A stretch of DNA of 64,000 nucleotides from Nectonema munidae (lineage: Eukaryota > Nematomorpha > Nectonematoida > Nectonematidae), in the NCBI GenBank assembly GCA_030549495.1, contig JAUIRK010001052.1, positions 682,001-746,000 of the forward strand, given 5' to 3'. A program made the translations under genes and the position numbers. The first letter of the stretch is position 1; every line of letters begins with the position of its first letter. Below are positions 38,122-50,134 of the stretch, piece by piece. The notes beneath the pieces were generated by a model. That model was not told the origin of the DNA and ran no database searches. It saw only the letters and a program-made list of their open reading frames with translations.

Positions 38122-41100
38122 AATTGTTACAAGTCAATTTAAGAAAGTCTATTTTTGCTTTCAATAATCTTTTAATTTTCCTCGAAAACAGTGAGTACGA
38201 TATCATTTGTATAAGTGAACCTTATCTCTACAATTACAAACTCCCCTTTATCACACCCCCATACACTGCTATCCACTCCTCTCCACCCAGCTCATCTATT
38301 ATTTTGTTCAAAAAGTTTCTGAATGTTACTTTCATTCCTGCACTATCCAATGACTTTATAACTGCCGCTTCTTGTTTCATTGGTAATACTAACTTTTACT
38401 TATTTAGTATCTACTTTCCCCCCTACTCAAACTCATACGCTGACTTCTTTTTTTCCTCAATAATTAATAATGTTTTGGATTCGGTCTTCATTATACTTGG
38501 AGACACTAACTCACGTCATATCCATTGTGATGTCAAAACCAATTCAAGAGGCTCTTTCCTTTTTGAAAAAATAACTGAGTATAATTTAACTGTTATTGAC
38601 AACGATAAAAGCCCAACTTTCAATAGCCTTAGAACTGACAAATCTTATTGTTCTCACGTGGATTTATCTATTTGCAGCGACAAAATGATTTCTTTCATTA
38701 AATCCTGGAAAATTTTAGATGAACCTTCGTGCTCTACCACTGTTTTATAGAAGTTTTGCTTAATTTTAATTTACAAACCCAATCTTCTATCAGCTACAGA
38801 GAAATTTTGAACAAGGATATTTTTGCACATCTTCTCACAGAAAACTTTGATAAAACTTTAAAGCATATTAACACACTAGTCAATACCTCTGATTTAGAAA
38901 AATATGCTAGAACTTTAGTGAATATAATCTCTAACTCTTTTTCTGAATCTATCACTATTGTTGGGCACAAGAACACATTCTGGAATTCATCCCTTAACAA
39001 TCTCAGAAAAGAACTGAGGTACGCACAGAAAAAGTACAAGAAATCCCAAAGCAACGATGACCTATCCATCTACAAAAAAATGAAAAAATTTTATCGTAGC
39101 AAAATCTTGTATCATAAAAAACAAAAATGGAACGATTTCCTTGATTTCAATTCTCGAAATATATGGAAAAAAATAAAATCTCTTTCTGGAACCAAATCTA
39201 TTATTCAACCTAGTGCTTTTAATATTAGTGGAAATATAGTTAATATTGCTACCAACCCAGCTGACATACTTAAACACTTTTTTCAAGTTAATACAAAATG
39301 CCCATTTTCAGCTTTCGACCCAAAACCCACTTTTGATTTTCCTTGCATGACAAATGATGAACTTTTACATTGCTTCAAAAAGCTGTCCCTAAACTCGGCA
39401 CCTGGTCATGACAAAATAACTTATAAAACTATCTTTGCTGCTTTACCTATCATCGAACCTTACCTCATTTTTCTTTTTAACAGCATTTTGAAGTTTGGTT
39501 ATTTTCCAGAACTCTTCAAATCAGGTGAAATTATTTTTGTTCCTAAAAAGAAACCCCCATCCTCTTTCATTGAAAATTGGAGACCAATAACTCTGTTACC
39601 TTGCATTGGAAAAATTTGTGAAAAAATCATAAGAGGTAGAATGCTTGACCACATCCATAGAACAAACTGCATCAACAAAAATCAATTTGCCTATGTTTTT
39701 CACAGATCCTCAGAAATTGCCATAGACCGTCTTACGTCCCATATTTATCTTTCTTATAAAAATAATTTATCTGTCTTGTTTTTTTGTAGATTTTAAGGGA
39801 GCCTTTGATTCTTCTTGCCACAATTGCATACTTAAAAATATGGAAAAAATGGGCTTTCCTATATATATCATACAATTTATTAGTTCCTATCTTGATAAAC
39901 GAAATGTTCACTTGAAAAACCATCCTGATGAGAAATTTCTTTTGAATTGCTCTACTCCCCAAGGTAGCTGCATATCTGATTTGTTGTTTATAATTTTAAT
40001 TAATCCTCTTCTTGAACTTCTCGAGCTAAAAGGCTGTTTCTACCAAAGCTACTCGGACGACGTTGTTATTGGAATTTTGGGCAATAATCCCACTCAAAAT
40101 CTCATTGAGCTTGATTTTATACTGCATGAAACCAAACAATTTTCTGAAAATCTCAATCTACACTTCAATCTTAGAAAGTGTTCTTTGATGAATTTTTCTA
40201 AGAAAAAAATTTTATGTCCCATCTTGAACTTTTGCGACACTAATTTTTCTCCCTCTCCTTCTATCAAGTACTTAGGTGTTTATCTCACTCCTAACTTAAA
40301 CTGGAGGCATAACTTCGACATAAAGCACGCTAAATGCTTTTCTATTTTTTCTAAAGTGAAAACTTTAAACTTTTCTAATACCTCTAAAAATTTTATATTT
40401 TATAAAACTCTTCTATTCAATGCCATCATTCCTTCCTTTTTGTATGGTGTTTCCTCATGGGGGCAAATATTCAAATATAAAAAATACCAACATAAGTTCA
40501 ATACTCTATATTTTGCAATCCTTCGGAAAGCTCTAAAATGCTCTATTTCAACTCCCAAAGATCTTATTTTGATAGCATCCTTCTCCCCACCTCCTATTCT
40601 ACTCATAGAAAAGATAATCTTATCTAATAAACTCACCTTTATTTCTAAAAACTTCCAATACAGTTCTTTTGGTCTTTCCTTCTCTCCTCACTCTCACTTC
40701 TCCAACTTTGATCTTTTTATGCAACTCTACAAAAAGTACTTTAAAGAAAGCTTTTCTACTGGTGTCCTTTTAGACCCTCCAAAGAAAATTTTGAAAACAA
40801 GTCTGCTTAATCTTTCTGTAAAAGCAACCACCTGTTCGTCTAAGCAAACTGCCCTTAATCTCTGCCTAAAAGTTATTAGATTCTCAAATGCTATTTCTAT
40901 TTTCACTGATGGTTCATATGATAAGTCCTCCACTGTTGGGTCCTGTTCTTTTGTCATATTCTTGCCTAAATCTAAAACCCCCTCTTTTCAAAAGCATATA
41001 ATCTTGGCGTCTATTCTTCCTCCTTTTACTCAGAATGTTATGCTTTACTCTTTGCATTACAACACGTTTTATCCATTAAAGGCACCATCAGTCAATTTTC

Positions 41101-41781
41101 ACTCATATTTTTATATACTGACTTTCTCTCCCTCATTCAAACCTTAATCCACAAATCTTCTTGCTCCTCTCTCATTTCTTCCATTTTAAAATCCTATTTG
41201 ACTTTAAGTAATCACTTTACCCTCAGGCTAATATGGTGTCCTAGTCATAGAGGCATTTAAGGTAACGAATTTGTGGACAAACTTGCGAAAAATGCTCGTA
41301 ACTTGCCCTCTCAATTGTTCTTCTCCCCAGTATCATCCTATAAAAATGCCCTAAAGCAAAAATTTACTCATTTTGGATGGAAAGTTGGAAAAAGGGTAAA
41401 TACAGTAATAAGTTTCATATCCCATGTATACAATCACTTGAAAACCTCTTTTTAAAAAAAATGAAACTCAATTCACTGCCAACAGAAATTTTGCAATGGC
41501 TATCGGGAAATTTTCCATGTAAACTTTTTCTTAATATAATTGGTAAAACTAATAACAATCTGTGTCGTTTTGGCTGTAACACTGTAGAAAACCCCGACCA
41601 TCTTCTGTTTCACTGTAACAAAACTCTTAACCTTAGAGAAAACTTTGAGGGCAACAATTTCAAAAACTATGGAACTGGCTTCAGTTCCACTTCCGAAATA
41701 TTCCTTAAACCTCAACTCATTAAGAACCTACTCCACCTCATAAAATCTATAGAACTCATTTTAATCTCTAATCCACCATAG
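38112..41781 (+). pseudogene. LINE-A ORF2: endonuclease, reverse transcriptase, RNase H, Cys/His end motif
   Basis: The endonuclease begins at the ATG overlapping ORF1 and shows N9 (LQVNL), E36 (SEPY) and D131/N133 (LGDTNSRH). Its last motif, SDH, is destroyed by a frame change near 38740. Reverse transcriptase shows ENWRPITLLPCIGK, a second frame change near 39795, then FKGAFDSS, CSTPQGS and the YSDD active site at 40050-40061. RNase H shows IFTDGS near 40905, then frame changes near 41050, a TAA in its final motif (CPSHRGI-stop-GNEFVDKLA, about 41258) and another frame change near 41390. The end carries CRFGCNTVENPDHLLFHC, the same C-x3-C-x7-H-x4-C as LINE-B. At least five breaks make it clearly older than LINE-B. 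Confidence 0.9.
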
Positions 41782-42078
41782 TCACACACCCTCACTCAAT
41801 ACACTCTCACCCTTCTCTCTTCATAGTGTATAATGTATATATATACTGTTCTTCTACTTTGCTGTATACTTTGCTATACTATAAGGCTTCACATTTTCTC
41901 TCACTTACTTCTTTTTTTTTTCCTTTCCCCCCTTTTTTTTCTTTCTTTTTCTGCATGCTTTAATCCTATGTGACATTGATTCGTCCATCAAAGCAAACCC
42001 AAATCTTTGAAAGCCTAATGCCAGTTCTCGGGCTCCATCGCCTATGAACTGTGTCACCCGAATCAAATCAAATCAAAT
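41782..42078 (+). other. LINE-A 3' UTR and AATCA tail
   Basis: Pyrimidine-rich sequence (runs of T and C near 41910-41950) follows the ORF2 stop and ends in about four tandem AATCA units (42060-42080) immediately before the target duplication. A short tandem tail in place of poly(A) is common in I/R1-type LINEs. LINE-B has a different tail (TACC). Confidence 0.8.
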
Positions 42079-42252
42079 CACACAGTGTATGCTATGTGAT
42101 AATGATCAAATACAAGAGAACTTACAATTTCTAGTAATATATATTTTAATTAATATTTTGAATAAAGAACATTGTCAAAAACAAAAGAGAATGAAATATG
42201 CTCTCTAATTTTAAAGAAATTAAAAATTTTACTAAAAATTTTTGAAAAATGT
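42079..42252. repeat. Array-end flank, copy 2, right half
   Basis: Begins with the right-hand target duplication (42079-42088) and then matches 16507-16672 at about 97 percent by eye, until both copies diverge. This completes the evidence that LINE-A split a duplicated flank. Confidence 0.9.
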
Positions 42253-42539
42253 GCTAACACTTTACACTAAAATTGTTTCACACTTAGTGGGTTTCAAACA
42301 ATTTTTTTTTACAATCATATTAAAAATAGTTGATATTTTCAATTAGATGAAAATATTCTATATAAATTTTCAATTGAATAGTTCTTGATCTGCTTAATTA
42401 TAATTTAGGCTAATTTTTCAAATTTTAATTTAGATATCCTACGATTATTTTTTTAGAGTTAGAATGAAGGCTCAATATCATAATAACTATTGGTTTCTCC
42501 ATCATATTTAAAAAGTTTCAGTTTCTCAAATTCCGTGCA

Positions 42540-42820
42540 ATTTGAGGGATGCTTTTGCAAAGATGAAGATTTCATGTGATGTTTTGTGAGTCTATATAGA
42601 AATGGATTTGGGTAATGTTGGGATGTTCTGAAGATTTTTAATCAAGTGGTTGTATGAAGTGATTAGGGCTGTACATTCTGCATTATAAGTTGTAGTCATA
42701 ATGTTTAGAGTGAAACTTGTAGTGAAGAAAAGACTTTGAGAGGCTCCTGAGTAAAAACGATGCGAAAGCGCATTTGTTTGTTGCCTTAGTGTCGTCGATA
42801 AAATTCTAGAAATAAGAAGT
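42540..42820 (-). pseudogene. Decayed fragment of a third LINE (RNase H region)
   Basis: Minus-strand translation gives FYSGASQSLFFTTSFTLN, then NAECTALITSYNHLIKNLQ and LPKSISI-stop-THKTS. It lines up by eye with the RNase H region of LINE-B (FFKGSSTSPFYTHRSQLN, LECEIFSLLHACTTI, FTTIHFYTDAQNI), including the conserved glutamate. No other domain of this copy was found, so it is a short and old remnant. The 42253-42539 stretch between it and the satellite flank holds nothing I recognise. Confidence 0.55.
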
Positions 42821-43574
42821 TGGAAAGTTGTATCAAATTTTTGGAGGGTCTGGCTGCCGTTTTTTTATGGTGTATAGTTAAGTTAAAAGTTTATCCCTAT
42901 TAATTACTGTTTAAACCCGTCAATAAGGGGACAAGGGAGCTAGGAATTCTAGAAAAATTCTACATGCATGTCTAGTTTGCTTTTCAGAAATTGCTGGATT
43001 TCTTTCCATTTGGAAAATTTTTCTTTGGAAAGCCACCTCACGTTTGAGTGCAGCAAGAAATGTTCAAATCTGAAAACAAACAAGAGTTGGAGCATTTGCT
43101 TTAATGAAATACACTGTTTTAATTACTTCATTTTTCAACTCATCGGGTATGTTTTAAAGGCTCGGCGCTTTGGGTACCCATTACATCTGGAGATTTTTGC
43201 TTAGCCAGTTTCCGACCATGCACCATATATCTATTTAATTATAATTCAATTTTTAGGATCCAGAAGAAAATTAGAATGGGATATCAACCAAATTCATTGT
43301 AGTTCACTTAAACTGAAATTTGAAATAAGTTTTTCGACGCACACAAAAAAAAGTTATACAAACATCACTAATATATTGTGAATTAATACAATCTTAAATA
43401 AATTATTTTTCTTACATTTTTTAAATACGCCTAATTCTATACCTCGATGCTTTACTATTAATTTAATAATGTGATCTTTAGTTTTTTTACTTATCGTTGT
43501 GATTTTAAAACAATTTTTTTTTATCAATTTGCAAATACGTTTTCAAAACGTGATCAAATCTTAGTAAATCTTAG
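42821..43574. other. AT-rich DNA, no gene seen
   Basis: Short open frames only, none with a recognisable motif. It may include more decayed LINE sequence next to the RNase H fragment, but this could not be supported. Confidence 0.4.
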
Positions 43575-43581
43575 TCTGGGC

Positions 43582-43614
43582 CGCCCCTGGGCTGAGAAAA
43601 CGAGCCCTGGGGCG
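43582..43614. other. 12-bp stem-loop at the end of the GC-rich island
   Basis: CGCCCCTGGGCT and AGCCCTGGGGCG are inverted repeats with one central mismatch and a 9-base loop. The hairpin marks the border between the GC-rich island and AT-rich DNA, at the 3' side of the minus-strand coding relic. It could be a 3' end structure or a terminal structure of an element. Confidence 0.6.
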
Positions 43615-44617
43615 GGTTGAGCCTATTCTCTGGGAGACCCTTCGAGATTAAGGGTTGTCTGCCGGAGTGGGACAGGTCTGCCTGGGAAAGGGGTACGGAC
43701 GCCACGGATTATCGCCCTGGGTCGGAAGAACGAAGAGATAAGTGCTTGGCGTTCTTTGGAGCGCTTCCATGCGCTAGGAGTGCGACCGGGAAACCGCGAG
43801 CGGACTCGACGGTACCGGCGTCGCCTTGTGCCACCCTTCCCACCATTGGCGTCTTGTTCACTTTCTCTGGGAGCGGCCTCTCGTGGCTGCGGGAGCCTTG
43901 ACTCGCCCGCCACGAAAGGATTGCGCAGGTTGACGAATCGGAGCAGGAGTTGGATCCGGGATTCCTGAGATTTTAGCCGCAGAAAGCACGGAGGAAGCCG
44001 AGGCTCCAGCCCTTGTCCAATTAGTGTGTAGCGCGATGATGTTGACTCTGAGCGAGTTGTGGAGTTGAGTCAGACCATCCATATCTAGGCCGTCGATGGT
44101 TTGCTCGATCAGGCCTAGATAGCTAATGAGAACCTCGTCTTTTGTGTGCATCTACTTATGCGGAGCCAATTCCTTGATGATCCTTATCCGTTGTAAAGCC
44201 AGATCCAAGGGAGGAGTATTATATATTCCAACCTCACCGTGATCTAAGGTTCCATATCCTAGCGGTAAAGCTGGTTGGAAGAGTCCACACAGAGGTTGAG
44301 TAGGAGCCGGTGAAGGGGGAACGGGAGTTTCTGATCTAGGGGGTCCAGAGACTGGCATTGCGAGATTTTCAATTTGCCTTGCGAGTTGGGCGACTTGGTC
44401 GCCGAGAGTTTGGAAAGTATACTCGCCCAAAAACCCGACAGACTCAAGCCGTGAAGGTCTGGGAACGAAGGTGTAGGCGGGTTGTTGAGGCGTGGTGAAG
44501 CCTTCCGACGCTTGGGACGATGAAGGTGCAGCCATTTGTTTGTTAGTTAGAGTATTGATGCGAGAGTTGAGAGTCAGCAATTGTAAAGAGAAAGAATGAA
44601 AATAGAGGAGCGGAGCT

Positions 44618-44665
44618 CCTTTTATAGTAGGCGCTCCGAAACTTCTAGAAGCCTCTCTCTATTGG
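44618..44665 (-). promoter_or_regulatory. TATA box with heat-shock-element and CCAAT motifs
   Basis: On the minus strand, in order, are CCAAT (44661-44665), three alternating units GAA-AC-TTC-TA-GAA (44638-44650), which match a perfect heat-shock-factor site, and TATAAAAGG (44618-44626). The first ATG with a good context is about 85 bases downstream, at 44535. Spacing and order fit a polymerase II promoter. Heat induction is inferred from the motif only. Confidence 0.6.
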
Positions 44666-44760
44666 TTGAAATTGCGCGACAGCACCGGAACACCCTTGGT
44701 GTTAAGTGGGCAATAATCCGCGCGCGATGTAACTTTTTCCCCTTTTCCTAATTGGCCGAG

Positions 44761-45343
44761 GAGTTTAAATTTACAATATATCTTAAATTTTTTGAAATGT
44801 ACTAGATGGTTGTGATTTAAACGTTTCCTAGGAACTTTTTCTCAACCATTTATACAAATATATTTTTTGTATTCTCATGCCATTTTATTTTTATTGTTTC
44901 GAGGTATATTTTATTGTTTTCCCTTTTTATTTACATTAGTATAATAAAGGCTTCTTCTTCTCTTTATACACCTAAGCGTACCTTATTCTTGTGTAGCTTA
45001 AACTTTATAATTTTATTTTTTGATATAGCTTTTTCAATCGATTCTCTCATTTTTATCCTTTAGTCTTTAACTGAAAAAACAACCTTTGTCACTCATTTCA
45101 ACTACTAATCCAATTCCACCCTTACGTCTTTTTCTCTGATACTACTAACAAGACCTGCTTGCGCTTAGCCTTTTCATACGAAATATATCCTAAGCAACTG
45201 AAATGGAATTTGAAATCTATTCGCAAGTTTTTTATTTATTTAATCTTTATTCTTTTTTAGTTTTTATATGAAATTCAATTGCAAAAGTTTTTATGAGTTG
45301 TTAGCCATATTAAAATTGAGTTAAAAACTTAATGATGATAGTA
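44761..45343. other. AT-rich DNA, no gene seen
   Basis: Runs of T with short frames only. No repeat or RNA gene was recognised. Confidence 0.4.
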
Positions 45344-45860
45344 GTGTTATGGATTATAGACCATTAAATATTTATAAATCATTTGTATCTGAGTCTATTA
45401 CTTATCTAGTGAGTATGTCCTCCTTAAATCTTTAGGAAATGGTAACTTTTTGTTTAATTCAGTCTCACTTATTTTTTATGATAACGAAATTTCCAAAATA
45501 TTACGCTTTCTGGCAGCTTTAGAACTTATTAGAAATTTTCAAAAATATAATTTAGCAGTCAAGAAGATGCAACAAAAAGTGTATGTATAGAAGGGGGCTG
45601 GTCGAATGTCTTTTGGGCACTTGCAACAGTAATTGACACGCCTATAAGATTAGTTTATCCTCCCTATAATTCCATTGATGATTCAGCCCACCTTACTTTA
45701 AATAAAATCATATTCTTTGAATTTCAACCATAAAAAAAGAAATTGTTTTACAAATATTAAAATTTTACTTATATGTTCCAGTTTTATTAGGCATATTAGT
45801 TCAAATCCTAACCATTTTGTTCCTTTAGTTCAAAAAAAATGTTTACAACATGAAACCCAA
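45344..45860 (+). pseudogene. OTU-like (vertnin-like) domain pseudogene
   Basis: Pieces of one domain appear in order in different plus-strand frames: DYRPLNIYKSFVSESITYL, then GNGNFLFNSVSLIFYDNE with LRFLAALELIRNF (45435 onward), then GGWSNVFWALATVIDTPIRL and VYPPYN, and finally NPNHFVPL (45810 onward). The order and spacing match OTU-type cysteine-protease domains found in repetitive proteins of arthropods and cnidarians: a GDGNCLFN box, an ELI helix, a GxW..ALA..PI..YPP segment and NHFVPL with the catalytic histidine. The catalytic cysteine position is phenylalanine here. The copy is broken in at least two places and is not a working gene. Such domains are often linked to mobile elements, but no companion gene remains. 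Confidence 0.65.
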
Positions 45861-46144
45861 AGTTTAACTTCAAAAACACCGTGTAATTACCGTACTGTGT
45901 TGGAGAAAGATTCGGAGTAATCAGATGTGTGTATGCCCGCTTCTCCCAAGTTCTCTATGATCACCCACGTTATTCATGGTTATTGTATTTATGACGCAGA
46001 TTAGCCCTTTTGCGGATACTACGTTAATAAAAACGAAACCTAGACACATACCCCGCTAGTGGTTTTGCAAATTGTGTAACTTCGGTGACTAACTAAATCG
46101 TCCAAATATAAGGTTTTGTGTGTTTCCGTTTTGCCTCGTATTCC

Positions 46145-46261
46145 TTAACCCTTTCAGGATTAGTGTGACACCGGTGTACCAAAAAAATAATAATCGTCTG
46201 CTTAAAACATTCAAAAATGAAAGATTATTATTCTTCAAGATTCTGGTGCTCAAAGGGTTAA
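46145..46261. mobile_element. piggyBac-like MITE 1
   Basis: TTAA at both ends (46145-46148, 46258-46261) and inverted ends CCCTTTCAG and CTCAAAGGG enclose about 109 bp. Inside, AATAATAATC and GATTATTATT form a second inverted pair. A TTAA target with CCC-starting ends is characteristic of piggyBac-type elements. No coding capacity. Confidence 0.7.
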
Positions 46262-48929
46262 TATACTACTTCTATTATTTTTATGCAACCATGCAACGTT
46301 GACGAAACAAGAAAGAAATTGTTACTGAGACTGCACTCAAAACAAAACGCCTGCAGTCTAGTATTGTAAGGCAATAATGGTTGCTCAAACAGATGGTATC
46401 CGAACTCATTCGATGTTATGTATATTTAATATCTAATGATTGGTATATTCGCATGCTTTTATATATGATTTTGTTTAAGCTATCGCTTGAAAAGCTCGTG
46501 ATCCCATCACTTAACGTAAAGACAACATCATCTTTCAATAACAATTTATGCCTATTCACACCCGATCCGCTGCAAATAGTCATGACACACGCCCTACTAT
46601 AACATTTTCTACTATTATCACAACGACCTTATCTTTCTCCTCAATCCTCTATCACTTCACTCTCCGATTTACCTAATTTTTGGGTGTTTATTCCGCCTCC
46701 AGTTACTTCACATATTCCTTTATCATACCCTTCCGCTCTCTAACGTCTTGCCCTAGCTAAAGCAAAAAACATTTCTTGTTATGTACGACTTGTTATGTAC
46801 GACTTAAAATATTGAAAACTCAAAACGCAAATTCTAAATGAATAACTTTTTTTAGTTAAAAGTGCTTTTTTTGCTTATGTCGGGAGGCAAAAGCGATTTT
46901 TCATTTTTTACTTTCTATAGTTGTTTCCTGATGTCTGTTTTATTCAACTTAACCAAATGAAGTCAGGAATTTGATAATTAACTAATTCTTATATTTTGAT
47001 AATTATCGAAGAAATCAATGATGTCTCCTATTTTATAGCATTTCTTTGTTAGATTCTTATAGATTATGATTATAATTAGTTAAGTTGATGCCTCGTTTTA
47101 TTTTATATCATTTCCTATATATGCTTAAAATTAAAACAGTAACACCTATTAAACATCTATTTTTAATATTCCCTTTTGATAAATGGCTCCTCAATTCTAA
47201 CCATTTACCAATTCTAACTATTTGATCAATTTTGTGCAAATACCGTTTTTTGTGAAAAATGTATAGTTTGTCGTATTTTTTATTGTAAAACTTATTAATA
47301 AATAAAGTTTTTCAGTGTCTCTTAAATATAAGGACATCATCGCATCTCAGAAATAAGTGACAGTCTTTTTTCACTTATCTTTATTTGTTTCCTATATTTT
47401 TCTACAAACTATAGCTACGTTAATTTGATTGTGTCATGGAGTATGTGAACAGGCTGAATCAAGTGAAGAAGGCACTGATTGCCACGCTTCTTGATGCTGT
47501 GACTGATGAAGGTGAATGCTAAAATGACACATGTGTGCAAAGAACCCGTTTCACATTTTCTACAGCCGTAGAAGACATGCGTTTTGAAAATGAATATGTG
47601 GCAAGACACAGAAGATGGTATTGGACATAGCAATCGGAAAAAGTTCTTTTTTTTTGTGAAATGCTTTTATTTTTTATCTCATTCATCTTAAATAAATTGT
47701 TTTTCTAGCACTCTGAATTAAGTTGTGATATTCTTTTATAATGAAAACCAATAAAACATGTCAGGTTGTTTGGATATGACAGTTCATCTCCAAAAGAAAT
47801 ATTCTATCCAAATAATTATATAAAGTTTTTTTACACATATATACTCATTTTCTGAGCTGATTCCAAAAATAAAACCAGAATCTTCAATTTGGTTTAAAAA
47901 CTTATATATCATTAAAATTTCAAAAATATTTTTGTAGACATTAGATATCAATTTTAAAACCTCTAATTGCGAAAACTGAGTGTTGAAATGAAACCAACAT
48001 GATCGTTTGGTTAGAATTTTAGCACTTAAAGGGGCTGAACACTTGCCACTTAGCATGATATTTTCTTTGTCCTTTTTAATTGTGGTCACCGTTTAAATAG
48101 AATGATGATTGGCTAGGTCACAGGATCGTTCGCCCCGTTCACGTTTTTTAATATTTCCAACTTTGTTTCTAAAGGCTTTTTGGCCGGTCAATCAACACGT
48201 TTCCGACGTACGTTTCTCTTACCAACCATTTTCAGATGAGTTAATCCAAAATTTACTCAATAATAATTAAAAAAAAACAATAAAATAAGCAAATTCATAA
48301 AAACCCATTTCTTTATTATTTGATACTTACAATAACTTATCTAACGATTAGATTCGTGATTTTGCTTGTCAATAGATGCAACGTACGACAGCATTTTACT
48401 CGTATCTACAGAAATTCGTTATTCGAAGCCTCTTATAACGGGATATATATGTATTTGATTGACACTTGCAGATATTTTCAAAACTTAAGAACGAAAATAT
48501 AGAAATGAAAACATATTTTATGCAAGATTTGAAGGAATATTTTATTATATATATTTGTCATCAAAATTTTGATAGACGTTTTTTAAAAAGTAGTGATGAT
48601 TAGCATGCCTAATGAATATTTATAAATAGTTTGAAATAAGTATTTTAACATAGCCTTTAGATTCGTATCAAAGATATATTAAACGTCACTCAACTAAATA
48701 AGCTTTCATTTGTTATCTTTGTCTAAAAAAAGAATCTACAAATGCACATCGATTGTTATTAAATACAATAGTGAAATAACATTCTTACAACTTGATAAAT
48801 AATCAAGATATTGTTAACATTGATATATGTGGTTAAATTAAAACTGTAGAGATATTTCTTTTCATTTGTTGTATTTGAAAATGTTGCATCCTAAATCTCT
48901 TTTGCAATAATACAAATAACATCAGTCTG
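46262..48929. other. AT-rich DNA without a supported gene
   Basis: Only short, unconserved frames occur. A minus-strand frame of about 100 codons ending near 47784 and a plus-strand peptide MEYVNRLNQVKKALIATLL near 47437 were looked at. Neither resembles a known family. A CCAAT-like motif and a GC-richer patch near 48105-48225 could be promoter DNA, but this is weak. Confidence 0.35.
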
Positions 48930-49009
48930 ATGGATGGAATTGCTTGCCTAAATCTAGTTGAGGAATTCGTAGCTGAAAGTGTCAGTTTGGCATCGTTACC
49001 AACGCCAAA
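48930..49009 (+). CDS. Candidate first coding exon, unrecognised
   Basis: ATG at 48930 opens MDGIACLNLVEEFVAESVSL and the frame ends in a good donor (CCAAA then GTGAGT at 49010). The exon would be 80 nt and leave two bases for the next codon. No matching downstream exon was found that continues this phase, so the call rests on the start and donor only. Confidence 0.2.
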
Positions 49010-50134
49010 GTGAGTCCTCTTTTTTTTTTAATCCTGAGCGTTGTTGAGAAACCCTTCTTGCAGAGATAAGTTGTAGAGAATGATACCAACAACTTCGAGG
49101 CTCTTTTTGATGGAGTTAGAGAGTCAGATAGTTGTGAACTCATATTTTTATTCGATATATCAATTATATATTACAACCATATGCCTAGAATTTCCCGTGA
49201 ATTAAATTTGATACTTTTTTAAAATAAAGTAAATTTTGATACTTTTTATAATAAAGTTTGCTTTGTGTTTGATTTGAAAATGAGAAAACAAGAGTGAAAA
49301 AATTGTAATTAATCTATTTTTACATTTCTAAGTTTTAGAGAAGTTAAATTTATCACATAAATTTCACTAAAACAAATCATTATCCAAAATATAAATAATT
49401 TTGTTCACTCCAGCATAATGTTTAACTTTTCCTTCTCGAACAATTTTGAAGGGATGCAACCGTACTCTCTTCCCTCCCCATCCATTCGTGTATTTTAGTC
49501 AGATGCGAATGATGTAACAAAATTATCATCTCAATAATTAAAAATTAAATAAGGCATAAATAATCGTCAATTTTGTTCTTTGCAAAACAGCCTTGCGTGA
49601 AAACAAGAAGGTGAGTAGATAAAAGGTATAGGAGAAATATTATTTGCGCTGTGATATTTTACCTTTGCTTTTAAATCGATATTCCCTTTCTTTAGGTGTT
49701 CGTTCTTCTTACATATCAACCTGAATTAGCAGCATTTCCTTCTTGAAATAAATCGATACGTTTGCTTCTCACGCTCTGGATGTAAGCAGAATTGATTCGG
49801 CAAGCTGTTATACATTTTCTCCTTTTACATACATTTTGGTGGAAAGTACTTCCCTTATTACCTTCTCCAAAATGTAAGTTTTTCCAATATCCTTAATAAT
49901 AATAAGCCATGCTCTTATATATGTTTATTGTTTTATGTGTTAAAATGTATTTGTGAGTTGAAGGACAGCCAAGAAGTAGTAGACGATGTAGAATTTTAAA
50001 AGCAAAATAGAGGTTTGTGTAATACACGATTTTAGTGAATACTGATGTACACTCGAGTTAATTTGAATATATAATTGTATATAAAACGGAAAAATTGAAT
50101 CAATGCTTATTGATAAACTTGAAATAAATTAATG
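49010..50134. other. AT-rich DNA, no gene seen
   Basis: No frame, RNA gene or repeat could be supported on either strand. Confidence 0.4.

Larger units (their letters stand above)
32778..42078 (+). mobile_element. LINE-A: RNase H-bearing non-LTR retrotransposon, full-length but dead, split by LINE-B
   Basis: The element is flanked by a 10-bp target duplication CACACAGTGT (32768-32777 and 42079-42088) and its empty site is preserved at 16497-16506. It runs 5' UTR, ORF1 with three zinc knuckles, ORF2 (endonuclease, reverse transcriptase, RNase H, terminal Cys/His motif), then a 3' UTR ending in tandem AATCA. Without the nested 4.1-kb LINE-B the length is about 5.2 kb, normal for a complete LINE. 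RNase H and the overlapping ORFs place it near the I/R1-like groups, though the exact clade needs a tree. Several frame changes and stops make it inactive. Confidence 0.92.
43575..44760 (-). other. GC-rich island with a promoter and an unrecognised proline/arginine-rich coding relic, possibly from a virus-like element
   Basis: About 1.2 kb of markedly GC-rich sequence with sharp edges in AT-rich surroundings. The minus strand has a complete core promoter (see next entry), a short leader and an ATG at 44535 beginning MAAPSSSQASEGF. The encoded product is proline-rich, has a short helical stretch (LGDQVAQLARQIENLA) and later basic, arginine-rich segments suited to nucleic-acid binding. This mix resembles gag-like or capsid-type proteins of retroelements, but I do not recognise the family and see no protease, polymerase or terminal repeats. 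It seems to be a partial, broken copy with at least one break. A host gene with unusual base composition is the alternative. The island ends in a strong hairpin. Confidence 0.45.

Noticed and set aside
43617-43968. Several overlapping plus-strand frames in the GC-rich island
   Set aside because: High GC leaves few stops in all frames. Only the minus strand has a promoter and a sensible start.
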